Source of the DNA: an uncultured Lachnospiraceae bacterium
GTDB taxonomy: Bacteria > Bacillota > Clostridia > Lachnospirales > Lachnospiraceae
Direction of reading: 5' to 3'
DNA: 55,185 bases
NCBI GenBank assembly: GCA_934330725.1
Contig: CAKRGM010000016.1
Location: 1-55,185 of the forward strand
Shown piece by piece: positions 28,520 through 37,409 of the stretch. Within the stretch, counting starts at the first letter, position 1; every line of letters begins with the position of its first letter. The notes beneath the pieces are model-generated. The model saw only the letters and a list, made by a program, of their open reading frames with translations, had not been told where the DNA came from and did no database searches. The translations under genes were made by a program, and so were the position numbers.

Positions 28520-30988
28520 CTAATCGAGTTCAACATGAACCTTCTTAAGCTTCCAGATATCATCAACATATTCCTGAATTGTTCTGTCTGATGAGAACTT
28601 ACCTGCATTGGCAACATTTATCATAACCATTCTTGCCCATGCTTTCTCGTCCTTATACATCTGATTAATTCTTTCATGAGCCTGTGCATATGATCTGAAA
28701 TCTTTAAGAATAAAGTAAGTATCAGCTCTTCTTCCACCTTCATTATTAAGAAGTGAATTGTAAATATCCCTGAAAAGCTCCGGGTTATCAGGTGAATACT
28801 TACCATTGATAAGCTCCATAAGTACAGTTCTTATATCTGCATCATTATTAAATATTTCCATAGGATCATATCCGCCTTCATTTTCATATTTAATAACTTC
28901 ATCTGATGACATACCGAATATTACTGCATTTTCAGGACCTACTTCATTGACAATCTCAACATTGGCTCCATCCATAGTTCCCAGTGTAACAGCTCCATTA
29001 AGCATAAACTTCATGTTTCCTGTTCCTGATGCTTCCTTTGATGCTGTTGAAATCTGCTCACTGACATCAGCTGCTGCAAATATTATTTCACCATTTGATA
29101 CTCTGTAATTTTCAATAAATACAACCTTTATCTTACCTTTGATTGATTCATCATTATTGATAACATCTGCAACATTGTTAATAAGCTTAATTGTAAGCTT
29201 AGCAATCTTATATCCTGCAGCTGCCTTTGCTCCAAATATAAATGTTCTTGGAACCATATCCATATCCGGATTCTTCTTAAGTTCATTATACAGATACATT
29301 ACATGCAGAATGTTAAGAAGCTGTCTCTTGTATTCATGAAGTCTCTTTACCTGAATATCAAAAATTGAATTAGGATCTACATCTATTCCATTATTCTCTT
29401 TAATATATTTAGCAAGCCTTACCTTATTCTTATGCTTAATCTGCATAAATTCCTGCTGATATTTTGGATCATCTACATAGACTTCAAGCTTCTTTAATTC
29501 AGAAAGATTTGTAATCCAGTCTTCTCCAATTTTATCTGTAATCCAGTCTGCAAGGAGCGGATTAGCATGAAGAAGAAATCTTCTCTGTGTAATACCATTT
29601 GTCTTGTTATTAAACTTCTGAGGCATCATTTCATAGAAATCCTTAAGTTCCTGCTTCTTTAATATTTCTGTATGAAGCTTAGCAACACCATTTACAGAAT
29701 ATGATGCGCATATTGCAAGATGAGCCATCTTTACCTGACCATCATAAATGATTGCCATCTTCTTTATCTTTTCCTGATTTCCAGGATACATAACCTTTAT
29801 CTGCTCAACAAATCTTCTGTTGATTTCTTCTACAATCTGATAAATTCTCGGAAGCAGTCTTGAGAACAGTTCGAGCGGCCATTTTTCAAGGGCTTCAGAC
29901 ATAATTGTATGGTTAGTATATGCAACTGTCTTTGTTGTTACATCCCATGCTTCATCCCATGTAAGACCTTCCTGATCCATGAGTATTCTCATAAGTTCTG
30001 CAACTGCTACTGTTGGATGCGTATCATTGAGCTGGAATGTAGCTTTTTCATAAAACTTCTTAATATCACTGTGATTCTTCTTATACTGGTCAACTGCTCT
30101 TTGAACACTTGCAGAAATAAAGAAATACTGCTGCTTTAATCTAAGTTCCTTACCTGCATAATGATTATCATTTGGATAAAGTACTTCAACAATATTCTTT
30201 GCAAGGTTTTCTTCTTCAATAGCCTTCTGGTAATCACCCTTATCAAATGAATTAAGATTAAATGTGTTAACCGGTTCAGCATCCCAGATTCTTAATGTAT
30301 TAACTGTATTATTTCCATATCCTACTATTGGAAGATCATAAGGAACTGCAATAACTGATCTGTAATCCTCCTGAACAAACACATCTCTTCCTGTTTTTTC
30401 ATCACGATATGAACGAACATAGCCGCCAAATTTTACTTCATAGCGGTATTCATTTCTCTTTATTTCAAATGGATAACCATACTGTAACCAGTTATCCGGT
30501 ACCTCTACCTGATATCCGTCTTTGATTTCCTGCTTAAACATACCATACTTATATCTTATTCCACATCCATAAGCAGGGTACTCAAGTGTTGCAAGTGAAT
30601 CAAGAAAACATGCAGCAAGACGTCCAAGACCACCATTACCAAGTGCAGGATCCGGCTCCTGGTCTTCTATTACATTGATATCAATTCCAAGTTCTGTAAG
30701 AACCTCTTTGATATCATCATATTCCATAAGATTGAGCATATTGTTGCCCAATGCACGCCCCATCAAAAACTCCATTGACATATAATAAACAATCTTTGCG
30801 TCCTGTTTATCGTATTCCTTGTGAGTTGCAATCCATCTGTCAATTATCATATCCTTTACTGAATATGCGACAGCCTGAAACAGCTGCTGATTGTCTGCTT
30901 CATCGATATTCTTTCTGTAAAGCACCTTACAATTGTTTTTTATGCTCTTTTTAAACTCCTCTTTGTCAAATTCTCTTTTTTTCACCAT
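28520..30988 (-). CDS. glgP: Glycogen/starch/alpha-glucan phosphorylase
   Basis: An 822-residue PLP enzyme (GT35) releasing glucose-1-phosphate from glycogen or maltodextrin. GNGGLGRLAACFLDS, YGIRYKYGMFKQ and FQLNDTHPTVAVAELMR are the active-site blocks, and EASGTGNMKFMLNGA contains the PLP lysine. The length is normal. GGGAGGAG precedes the ATG. It is a single-gene unit with promoter 31045-31073 and a terminator, so it is probably expressed apart from any glycogen synthesis operon, none of which is in the window. Confidence 0.97.
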   Translation of the reverse strand: MVKKREFDKEEFKKSIKNNCKVLYRKNIDEADNQQLFQAVAYSVKDMIIDRWIATHKEYDKQDAKIVYYMSMEFLMGRALGNNMLNLMEYDDIKEVLTELGIDINVIEDQEPDPALGNGGLGRLAACFLDSLATLEYPAYGCGIRYKYGMFKQEIKDGYQVEVPDNWLQYGYPFEIKRNEYRYEVKFGGYVRSYRDEKTGRDVFVQEDYRSVIAVPYDLPIVGYGNNTVNTLRIWDAEPVNTFNLNSFDKGDYQKAIEEENLAKNIVEVLYPNDNHYAGKELRLKQQYFFISASVQRAVDQYKKNHSDIKKFYEKATFQLNDTHPTVAVAELMRILMDQEGLTWDEAWDVTTKTVAYTNHTIMSEALEKWPLELFSRLLPRIYQIVEEINRRFVEQIKVMYPGNQEKIKKMAIIYDGQVKMAHLAICASYSVNGVAKLHTEILKKQELKDFYEMMPQKFNNKTNGITQRRFLLHANPLLADWITDKIGEDWITNLSELKKLEVYVDDPKYQQEFMQIKHKNKVRLAKYIKENNGIDVDPNSIFDIQVKRLHEYKRQLLNILHVMYLYNELKKNPDMDMVPRTFIFGAKAAAGYKIAKLTIKLINNVADVINNDESIKGKIKVVFIENYRVSNGEIIFAAADVSEQISTASKEASGTGNMKFMLNGAVTLGTMDGANVEIVNEVGPENAVIFGMSSDEVIKYENEGGYDPMEIFNNDADIRTVLMELINGKYSPDNPELFRDIYNSLLNNEGGRRADTYFILKDFRSYAQAHERINQMYKDEKAWARMVMINVANAGKFSSDRTIQEYVDDIWKLKKVHVELD

Positions 30989-31044
30989 ATTTATCTCCTC
31001 CCTGTTATAAATATAATTACCAATACTTTATTACATATATGCTA

Positions 31045-31073
31045 ATTATACACTTATATAAAATATAACGCAA
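31045..31073 (-). promoter_or_regulatory. Promoter of glgP
   Basis: TTGCGT (31068-31073) and a perfect TATAAT (31045-31050) at 17-base spacing, about 57 bases before the start codon. Confidence 0.65.
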
Positions 31074-31105
31074 ACAATGAATTGTAATTATTTTCTATAT
31101 TTTAT

Positions 31106-31144
31106 GTAAAAAGACGGACATCAGCTGAATGCTAATGTCCGTCT
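31106..31144 (-). terminator. Terminator of ileS
   Basis: AGACGGACAT (31112-31121) pairs with ATGTCCGTCT (31135-31144) and is followed on the minus strand by TTTTTAC, 13 bases past the ileS stop. Confidence 0.9.
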
Positions 31145-31157
31145 GTCAATTGGCTTA

Positions 31158-34100
31158 TTAGTTTTTTTCAACACCAAGTGTTACCTTTTCGCCATTTATA
31201 TCCCATTCTTTTGTAAATCCTTTTTCTTCACCGGCAATAATATCATCAGCTAATACTACTGATTTTACCTGTTCTGCATTAGACTTAAGAAGATCTGCGA
31301 TCTTGTCGTTACCATTTACATATACATTAATTCTGTCCATAACTTCAAAACCGGCATCCTTACGCATTGTCTGGATCTTACTTACAAGTTCACGTACAAA
31401 ACCTTCTTCGATGAGTTCCGGTGTAAGCTTTGTATCCATAACAACTGTGATATTCTTGTCACTGTTAGCTACATAGCCTTCCTGCTGTGTCATTTCTATA
31501 AGTACGTCATCCTTTTCAAGTTTGATTTCCTGACCATTGATGTCTAATGTTATATATCCGACACCATTAAACTCGTCCATAGCTTTATTACCATCAAGCT
31601 CTGAAAGTTTATTTCTTATCTGTCCGATAAGTTTTCCGTATTTTGGTCCAAGTGTCTTAAGCTGTGGCTTAAATGCATATGATGTAAATTCTCTGACATC
31701 ATCCCTGTACTCAACTTCCTTTACATTTAACTCATCGGCGATGATTGCTGTAAAGAAGTCATCAAGCTTCCATGGAGCCTTAATAAACATTTTGCCGATT
31801 GGCTGTCTGTTCTTTATGTTAGTTGCGTTACGGCATGCACGGCCGATAACAACCGCATTAAGAACATCTTCCATATTATCCTCAAGCTTCCTGTCAATCC
31901 ACTCTTCCTTTGCAACCGGGTAATTACAAAGATGAATACTGATTGGAGCTGTTTTATCTATTGATACAACAAGGTTTCTGTAAATGCTTTCTGTCATAAA
32001 TGGAATCATTGGTGCAGCTACCTTACATAATGTAACAAGTGTTGTATATAATGTTTCGTAAGCATTTATCTTATCCTGCTCCATTCCCTTAGCCCAGAAA
32101 CGCTCTCTGCATCGTCTTACATACCAGTTAGAAAGTTCATCTGTGAAATCTTCAAGACTTCTTGCAGCTTCTGTAATCTTGTATTTATCAAGATCATTAT
32201 CTACTGTTTTTATAAGCGAATTTAACTTTGAAAGTATCCATTTATCCATTACAGGAAGCTTGTCATATTCAAGCTTATATTTACTTGCATCAAAGTTGTC
32301 AATATTTGCATAAAGAACAAAGAATGCATAAGTATTCCAGATTGTTCCCATGAACTTTCTCTGGCCCTCTGTTACAGCCTTATCGTAAAATCTGTTTGGA
32401 AGCCATGGTGCTGAATTCTCGTAGAAATACCAACGTATTGCATCTGAACCATGCTTGTTTAATGCATCCATAGGATCTACTGCATTTCCCTTTGACTTAC
32501 TCATCTTCTGGCCATTCTCATCCTGTACATGTCCTAAAACAATAACATTCTGATATGGAGCCTTATTAAATAATATTGTTGATATGGCAAGAAGTGAATA
32601 GAACCATCCTCTTGTCTGGTCAACAGCCTCTGAAATAAACTGTGCAGGGAACTGCTTTTCAAATTTATCCTTATTTTCAAATGGATAATGATGCTGTGCA
32701 AATGGCATTGAGCCTGAATCAAACCAGCAGTCGATTACTTCAGGAACTCTCTTCATTGTCTTTCCACATTTTGGACACTTAATAGTAACTGCATCGATAT
32801 ATGGCTTATGAAGCTCAATATCATCAGGACAGTTATCTGACATGCTCTTTAATTCTTCAATGCTTCCTACTGAATGCATTTCTCCACATTCTTCACACTG
32901 CCAGATATTAAGAGGTGTACCCCAGTATCTGTTACGGCTTAATCCCCAGTCCTGTACATTTTCAAGCCATGCACCAAAACGGCCTTTTCCAATTGTCTCA
33001 GGAATCCAGTTGATTGTCTTATTATTAGCAATAAGGTCATCCTTAACTGCTGTCATCTTAATAAACCATGATTCTCTTGCATAATATATAAGTGGTGTAT
33101 CACATCTCCAGCAGAATGGATAATCATGCTCAAACTTAGGTGCTGCAAAAAGCTTTCCTTCCTTATCAAGATCTGATAAAACCTTTGGATCTGCATCCTT
33201 TACAAATAATCCTGCATAAGGAGTTTCTTTAGTTAAATCACCCTTGCCATCAACAAACTGTACAAATGGGAGGTCATACTTACGTCCTACATTGGCATCA
33301 TCTTCACCAAATGCCGGAGCTATATGGACAATACCTGTACCATCTGACATAGTTACATAATCAGCACATGTAACAAAAAATCCCTTTTTGTTCTGCTTGT
33401 CTGCACATTCTTTAGCGCATGCATATAATGGTTCGTATTCCTTATTCTCAAGTTCCTTACCTGTGAACTTCTTAAGGACTTCATAATCAATTCCTTCTCC
33501 TGTCGGAGCTTCTTTTCCTTCTTCTACCTGCTGTCCGTTAACTGCCTGTCCTGCCTTCTGTGCAAGTCCGGAAAGTACTTTATCTGCAAGTGCTTCTGCA
33601 AGATAATACTTGTAACCATCTGCTGCGTTTACTAAAATATATGTTTCATCAGGGTTAACACAAAGTGCAACATTAGATGGAAGTGTCCAAGGTGTTGTTG
33701 TCCATGCAAGGAAATATGCATCTTCACCAGCTACCTTAAATCTTACTATTGCAGAACGTTCTTTAACATTCTTATATCCCTGTGCCACTTCGTGTGATGA
33801 CAGTGGTGTACCACATCTTGGGCAGTATGGCACAATCTTAAATCCTTTATAAAGCAGGCCTTTATTCCAGATTTCCTTTAATGCCCACCATTCTGACTCA
33901 ATAAAGTTGTTATCATATGTTACATATGGATTATCCATGTCAGCCCAGAAACCTACAGTAGATGAGAAGTCTTCCCACATACCCTTATATTTCCATACGC
34001 TGTCTTTACAATGTCTGATAAACGGTTCAACACCATATTCTTCAATCTGCTCTTTTCCATCGAGGCCGAGCTTCTTTTCTACTTCAAGCTCAACAGGAAG

Positions 34101-34370
34101 TCCATGAGTATCCCATCCGGCTTTACGTGGAACCATATATCCTTTCATTGTACGATATCTTGGAATCATATCCTTTATAACTCTTGTAAGTACATGTCCT
34201 ATATGTGGCTTACCATTAGCTGTTGGAGGTCCGTCATAAAATGTATATGTTGGTGCTCCTTCACGATTTTTCATACTCTGTCTGAAAATGTCATTGTCTT
34301 TCCAGAATTTTTCAACTTCTTTTTCTCTGTCAATGAAGTTAAGATCCGGTGATACCTTCTTGTATACCAT
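31158..34370 (-). CDS. ileS: Isoleucine--tRNA ligase
   Basis: A 1070-residue class I aminoacyl-tRNA synthetase. PHIGHVLTR (HIGH motif) is near residue 57 and KMSKSKGN (KMSKS) near 590. Between them lies the editing domain with WTTTPWTLPSNVALCV, and CDTPLIYYARESWFIK follows it. The long C-terminal half has the anticodon-binding domain (YVRRCRERFWAKG). The length fits the long bacterial/eukaryotic-like type. The ATG at 34370 is chosen because conserved sequence begins there and AAGGAA precedes it; upstream in-frame codons lie in the T-box terminator. Confidence 0.97.
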   Translation of the reverse strand: MVYKKVSPDLNFIDREKEVEKFWKDNDIFRQSMKNREGAPTYTFYDGPPTANGKPHIGHVLTRVIKDMIPRYRTMKGYMVPRKAGWDTHGLPVELEVEKKLGLDGKEQIEEYGVEPFIRHCKDSVWKYKGMWEDFSSTVGFWADMDNPYVTYDNNFIESEWWALKEIWNKGLLYKGFKIVPYCPRCGTPLSSHEVAQGYKNVKERSAIVRFKVAGEDAYFLAWTTTPWTLPSNVALCVNPDETYILVNAADGYKYYLAEALADKVLSGLAQKAGQAVNGQQVEEGKEAPTGEGIDYEVLKKFTGKELENKEYEPLYACAKECADKQNKKGFFVTCADYVTMSDGTGIVHIAPAFGEDDANVGRKYDLPFVQFVDGKGDLTKETPYAGLFVKDADPKVLSDLDKEGKLFAAPKFEHDYPFCWRCDTPLIYYARESWFIKMTAVKDDLIANNKTINWIPETIGKGRFGAWLENVQDWGLSRNRYWGTPLNIWQCEECGEMHSVGSIEELKSMSDNCPDDIELHKPYIDAVTIKCPKCGKTMKRVPEVIDCWFDSGSMPFAQHHYPFENKDKFEKQFPAQFISEAVDQTRGWFYSLLAISTILFNKAPYQNVIVLGHVQDENGQKMSKSKGNAVDPMDALNKHGSDAIRWYFYENSAPWLPNRFYDKAVTEGQRKFMGTIWNTYAFFVLYANIDNFDASKYKLEYDKLPVMDKWILSKLNSLIKTVDNDLDKYKITEAARSLEDFTDELSNWYVRRCRERFWAKGMEQDKINAYETLYTTLVTLCKVAAPMIPFMTESIYRNLVVSIDKTAPISIHLCNYPVAKEEWIDRKLEDNMEDVLNAVVIGRACRNATNIKNRQPIGKMFIKAPWKLDDFFTAIIADELNVKEVEYRDDVREFTSYAFKPQLKTLGPKYGKLIGQIRNKLSELDGNKAMDEFNGVGYITLDINGQEIKLEKDDVLIEMTQQEGYVANSDKNITVVMDTKLTPELIEEGFVRELVSKIQTMRKDAGFEVMDRINVYVNGNDKIADLLKSNAEQVKSVVLADDIIAGEEKGFTKEWDINGEKVTLGVEKN

Positions 34371-34379
34371 TGAAATACT

Positions 34380-34652
34380 TCCTTTCCGCCCTGAGGCCTC
34401 ATAATAAAAAACCCCTGCCGTAATACGGCAGGGGTGTATTAAACATATCCAAAACCAATTACGACATACCAGCATATGCGTCCCTGTTCACGATGGGATT
34501 ACCGTCATCACTTACTCTGTTTAAAACATTTCAGGTCAGATGCTCGGAAGTGATATTCAGATATATCCTACTAACACCGGCTTCCACCATCCCGGCTCGC
34601 TATTGACTTCATATATATCCTACTGTCTTCGTCAATGCATTTGTTACATACA
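34380..34652 (-). promoter_or_regulatory. T-box leader of ileS
   Basis: On the minus strand the leader has the Stem I pieces GAGCCGGGATGGTGGAAGCC and AGTAGGATATATCTGAATATC with an ATC (Ile) specifier candidate, then GAGCATCTGACCTGAA and GTGATGACGGTAATCCCATC. An intrinsic terminator ACCCCTGCCG / CGGCAGGGGT (34411-34435) with a TTTTTT run follows. TGGT sequences able to pair with the tRNA ACCA end precede the terminator, though the usual GGGTGG-N-ACC-GCG box is not seen in textbook form. Uncharged tRNA-Ile is expected to favour read-through. Confidence 0.8.
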
Positions 34653-34658
34653 TCAGAT

Positions 34659-34687
34659 ATTTTATATAATGTAACTTTAAATGTCAA
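34659..34687 (-). promoter_or_regulatory. Promoter of ileS
   Basis: TTGACA (34682-34687) and TAAAAT (34659-34664) at 17-base spacing, immediately before the T-box leader. Confidence 0.65.
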
Positions 34688-34776
34688 CTGTATATTCTTA
34701 AGTTTTATATAACTTTTTTATATTACTTTTTTATAACCTTACATTATGATGCTGGCACCAAAAGATGCCTTAATGA

Positions 34777-35352
34777 TTACTCCTGCACCGTACTGTAATT
34801 TACCATTCCGGCTCTGGCAAGCCTTTTTCTTACTACCGGTCCGATAAGTGCAACTATTACTGTCTTTATAAGATCTCCAAGCAGGAACGGCACAACTCCG
34901 CCCATTAATGCTGCCTCAAATGATAATCCGGCTACATGTGCATACCAGATAGTACCAAATGCCGCACTGACAACCTTTCCAAGCCACATTCCTATAAATG
35001 AAATTACCGGATTATTATACCATCTGTCTATGAAAAATCCGCTTACCATTGCCATGAATATAAATCCGACAAGATATCCTCCTGTAGGTCCCGCAATCTT
35101 TTGTACGCCTGCCGTAAAATTCGAAAAGACAGGTACCCCGCACATTCCAAGCAAAAGATAAATTATATAGCTTATAACAGCCCTTTTAGTTCCCTCAACA
35201 TATATAATAAAATAAATTGCAAGATTGGTAAGTGAAATTGGAACAAGTGTAAATGGAAGTCTTATTGAAAACGGTCCCATTACACAGATCAATGCTGCCA
35301 TTAATCCTATTATTACCATATCTTTTGTTCTTTCAGATCTATTTTTATTCAT
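34777..35352 (-). CDS. bioY: Biotin ECF transporter substrate-binding protein BioY
   Basis: A 191-residue membrane protein with six hydrophobic segments. PVFSNFTAGVQKIAGPTGGYLVGFI is the BioY signature loop (here split as PVFSNFTAGV and GPTGGYLVGF). It binds biotin and works with the shared EcfAA'T energising module, not in this window. Its ATG overlaps the end of bioB by eight bases, so the two are translated together. Confidence 0.93.
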   Translation of the reverse strand: MNKNRSERTKDMVIIGLMAALICVMGPFSIRLPFTLVPISLTNLAIYFIIYVEGTKRAVISYIIYLLLGMCGVPVFSNFTAGVQKIAGPTGGYLVGFIFMAMVSGFFIDRWYNNPVISFIGMWLGKVVSAAFGTIWYAHVAGLSFEAALMGGVVPFLLGDLIKTVIVALIGPVVRKRLARAGMVNYSTVQE

Positions 35353-36328
35353 GACAGACTACCTCCGGTTTTGTTTTTAAAATATAACCATCTTCTTCTA
35401 AGACTTTTCTATCCATTTCCATACTGCTGCCACCGGTTGTAAGCAGATTTCCGGTAAGTGCTGCATTTACACCTGACTTAAAAAGTTCACTTCCTCCGTC
35501 ATCAAAATAATTCTTTCCTGCTGCAATTCGTATATCTGCTTTTGGATTTACATATCGAAGTATTGCAACCGTCCTTAATATATCTTCCCTTGTCATAGGC
35601 TCTAATTCCCCGAAAGGTGTTCCTTTTACAGGAATAAGAATATTGATAGGAATTGATCTTATTCCAAGCTCTTTTAATGTAAAAGCCATACTGATACGAT
35701 CATTCCAGTCCTCTCCCATTCCTACAATTCCGCCTGTACATAATTCAAGCCCTGCTTCCTGAATCTTTTTAATCTCGCGGATTTTATCATCAAATCCATG
35801 CGTTGTACAGACATTTGGAAAATTTTCCTTAGATGTTTCAATATTTTCATGATACATGGAAACACCTGCTTCCTTTAAAAGCTTTAACTTTTCTTCAGAT
35901 ACAAATCCATGTGATGCACACAGAATCATATCCGGATATTTTTCATGCATTTTACGGTATGCACTTAATGCCTTATTAAAATCACTGTCACTTATGGCAC
36001 GTCCTGCCGTTACTATACAGTATCTGTTAACTCCATTTTCCCAGGCTTCCTTACAACCTGCAAGAATCTCATCTTCATCCATAAAATCACTCCTCTGACA
36101 GGTTGTATGATGATGAGCTGACTGCGAACAGAATTTACAGTTCTCACTGCACGCACCACTTTTACCATTAATTATTGCACAAAGATCAGCTCTTTTACCG
36201 CACAGATTCTTTCGTATGTAATCAGCTCCCTCACATAATTCATTAAGATCAGCTGTAAGTAGAAATGAGCAGTCCTCGCTCTTCTCTAACCGTCTTCCTT
36301 CCACAATTTCTTTTGCAATATCTAACAT
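35345..36328 (-). CDS. bioB: Biotin synthase
   Basis: A 327-residue radical SAM enzyme inserting sulfur into dethiobiotin. GACSENCKFCSQS carries the CxxxCxxC cluster motif, followed by YCIVTAGRAIS, CASHGFVSEEKLKLLKEAGV, YHENIETS and CTTHGFDDKI. The ATG at 36328 is chosen for GGAGG five bases upstream; further upstream in-frame codons lack conservation and overlap the operator region. Other biotin genes (bioA, bioD, bioF) are not adjacent, so the cell may salvage dethiobiotin or hold them elsewhere. Confidence 0.95.
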   Translation of the reverse strand: MLDIAKEIVEGRRLEKSEDCSFLLTADLNELCEGADYIRKNLCGKRADLCAIINGKSGACSENCKFCSQSAHHHTTCQRSDFMDEDEILAGCKEAWENGVNRYCIVTAGRAISDSDFNKALSAYRKMHEKYPDMILCASHGFVSEEKLKLLKEAGVSMYHENIETSKENFPNVCTTHGFDDKIREIKKIQEAGLELCTGGIVGMGEDWNDRISMAFTLKELGIRSIPINILIPVKGTPFGELEPMTREDILRTVAILRYVNPKADIRIAAGKNYFDDGGSELFKSGVNAALTGNLLTTGGSSMEMDRKVLEEDGYILKTKPEVVCHE

Positions 36329-36376
36329 TTGTACCTCCATTCCACTGCCCCACAGTGATTTATTAATTCCTGCAAA

Positions 36377-36406
36377 TTGTAAACTTGTATTTGCAATAAA
36401 GTTTAC
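36377..36406 (-). promoter_or_regulatory. BirA-type operator of bioBY
   Basis: TTGTAAAC (36377-36384) and GTTTAC (36401-36406) form a dyad separated by 16 bases, the size and sequence of known BirA (biotin repressor) sites. It covers the expected transcript start region of bioB. Confidence 0.7.
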
Positions 36407-36418
36407 GTTCAAGATAGT

Positions 36419-36447
36419 ACGATAGTATACTTGTTCCAAAATGTCAA
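36419..36447 (-). promoter_or_regulatory. Promoter of bioBY
   Basis: TTGACA (36442-36447) on the minus strand, with a weak TATCGT 17 bases downstream. The BirA-type dyad begins about a dozen bases further on. Confidence 0.45.
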
Positions 36448-36514
36448 CCATATTTTGAATATACGATAACAATATACAATAGCAATTATAAAATATATTT
36501 GGAGTATTTTTTAT

Positions 36515-36543
36515 TTGCTATCCCACTCTGTATAAGTTATAAT
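36515..36543 (+). promoter_or_regulatory. Promoter of the MarR-family gene
   Basis: TTGCTA (36515-36520) and TATAAT (36538-36543) at 17-base spacing, 25 bases before the ATG. Confidence 0.65.
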
Positions 36544-36568
36544 TATATATATAAATGAGGTAAATAAT

Positions 36569-37012
36569 ATGAATACTTTTGATGTACTTAATTCCCTGCT
36601 GGTCAGACTCTTCAGAGATATTATTATCGTAGAAGAAAAGTATATAATTACTGATGAATTTAAAGATATAACAGTTAACGATATGCATATTATCGAAGCT
36701 ATCGGCAATAAGGAACCACGTACTATGTCTACCATTGCCAAGTCCCTGCATGTAACGATGGGAACTTTAACAACCGGTATTAATGGGCTTGTTAAAAAGG
36801 GCTATGCCGTAAGAATCCGCAGTGACAAGGATCGTAGAATAGTATATGCAACTCTTACGCCCAAGGGAATAAAAGCTTTTAAAAAGCATGCTAATTTTCA
36901 CATTGACATGGTTAACAGTATTATAGAGGGGTTATCTGATGACGAGGCATCTGTTCTTACAGCAGCCCTGTCCAAGCTGGATGGTTTTTTTGCAGAAAAT
37001 ATTGATACTTAA
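36569..37012 (+). CDS. MarR-family transcriptional regulator
   Basis: A 147-residue winged-helix protein: DMHIIEAIGNKEPRTMSTIAK, then VTMGTLTTGINGLVKKGYAVRI (recognition helix) and SDKDRRIVYATLTPKGIKAFK (wing). The pattern is close to FabT-type MarR regulators that control fatty-acid genes, but no fab genes are adjacent, so the target is open. GAGGT precedes the ATG. It lies divergent from bioBY. Confidence 0.85.
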   Translation: MNTFDVLNSLLVRLFRDIIIVEEKYIITDEFKDITVNDMHIIEAIGNKEPRTMSTIAKSLHVTMGTLTTGINGLVKKGYAVRIRSDKDRRIVYATLTPKGIKAFKKHANFHIDMVNSIIEGLSDDEASVLTAALSKLDGFFAENIDT

Positions 37013-37089
37013 CCATTAACCTTTTAATATTTAATCCCCATACTCTGTGAATATTTATTAATAATTTTATGATTGTGTGGTGATGTTTT

Positions 37090-37251
37090 ATGGATAACAA
37101 GGATTTATTAAGCATGGAAGATCTTGCAGTTGTATTAAATGAACTTAATAGTATGCCTGACGATTCTGATTCAAAAAAAGAACTTTCTGCCGAAGAATTA
37201 GCTTCGCAGAAACGTTATGAAGAAATAATCAAAAAGCATAAAAACGACTGA
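37090..37251 (+). CDS. 53-residue acidic small protein
   Basis: ATG at 37090 with GGTGAT nine bases upstream reads MDNKDLLSMEDLAVVLNELN, a polar DDSDSKKE stretch, then a helical SAEELASQKRYEEIIKKH to TGA. Composition is charged and helical with no cysteine or membrane segment. It is followed by a strong terminator, which supports a real transcript end. No family is recognised. Confidence 0.55.
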   Translation: MDNKDLLSMEDLAVVLNELNSMPDDSDSKKELSAEELASQKRYEEIIKKHKND

Positions 37252-37291
37252 CAGAATGATTTTAATATCCTTTAAATCTACTATGGCAGAC

Positions 37292-37323
37292 GCTGCCGTA
37301 CCTATGATACGGCAGCATTTTTT
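37292..37323 (+). terminator. Terminator after the MarR / small protein genes
   Basis: GCTGCCGTA (37292-37300) pairs with TACGGCAGC (37308-37316) and is followed by ATTTTTT. Confidence 0.9.
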
Positions 37324-37330
37324 ATACATA

Positions 37331-37367
37331 AAAACCAGGGTATCCGCTTGTCGCGGGCCCTGGTTTT
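37331..37367 (-). terminator. Bidirectional terminator of the MmpL/lipoprotein operon
   Basis: AAAACCAGGG (37331-37340) pairs with CCCTGGTTTT (37358-37367), with A/T tracts on both sides. On the minus strand it lies about 45 bases past the lipoprotein stop. Confidence 0.85.
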
Positions 37368-37409
37368 TTGGAAAATAATGTTTAGGAAATTAGCTTATTT
37401 ATAAATCAA

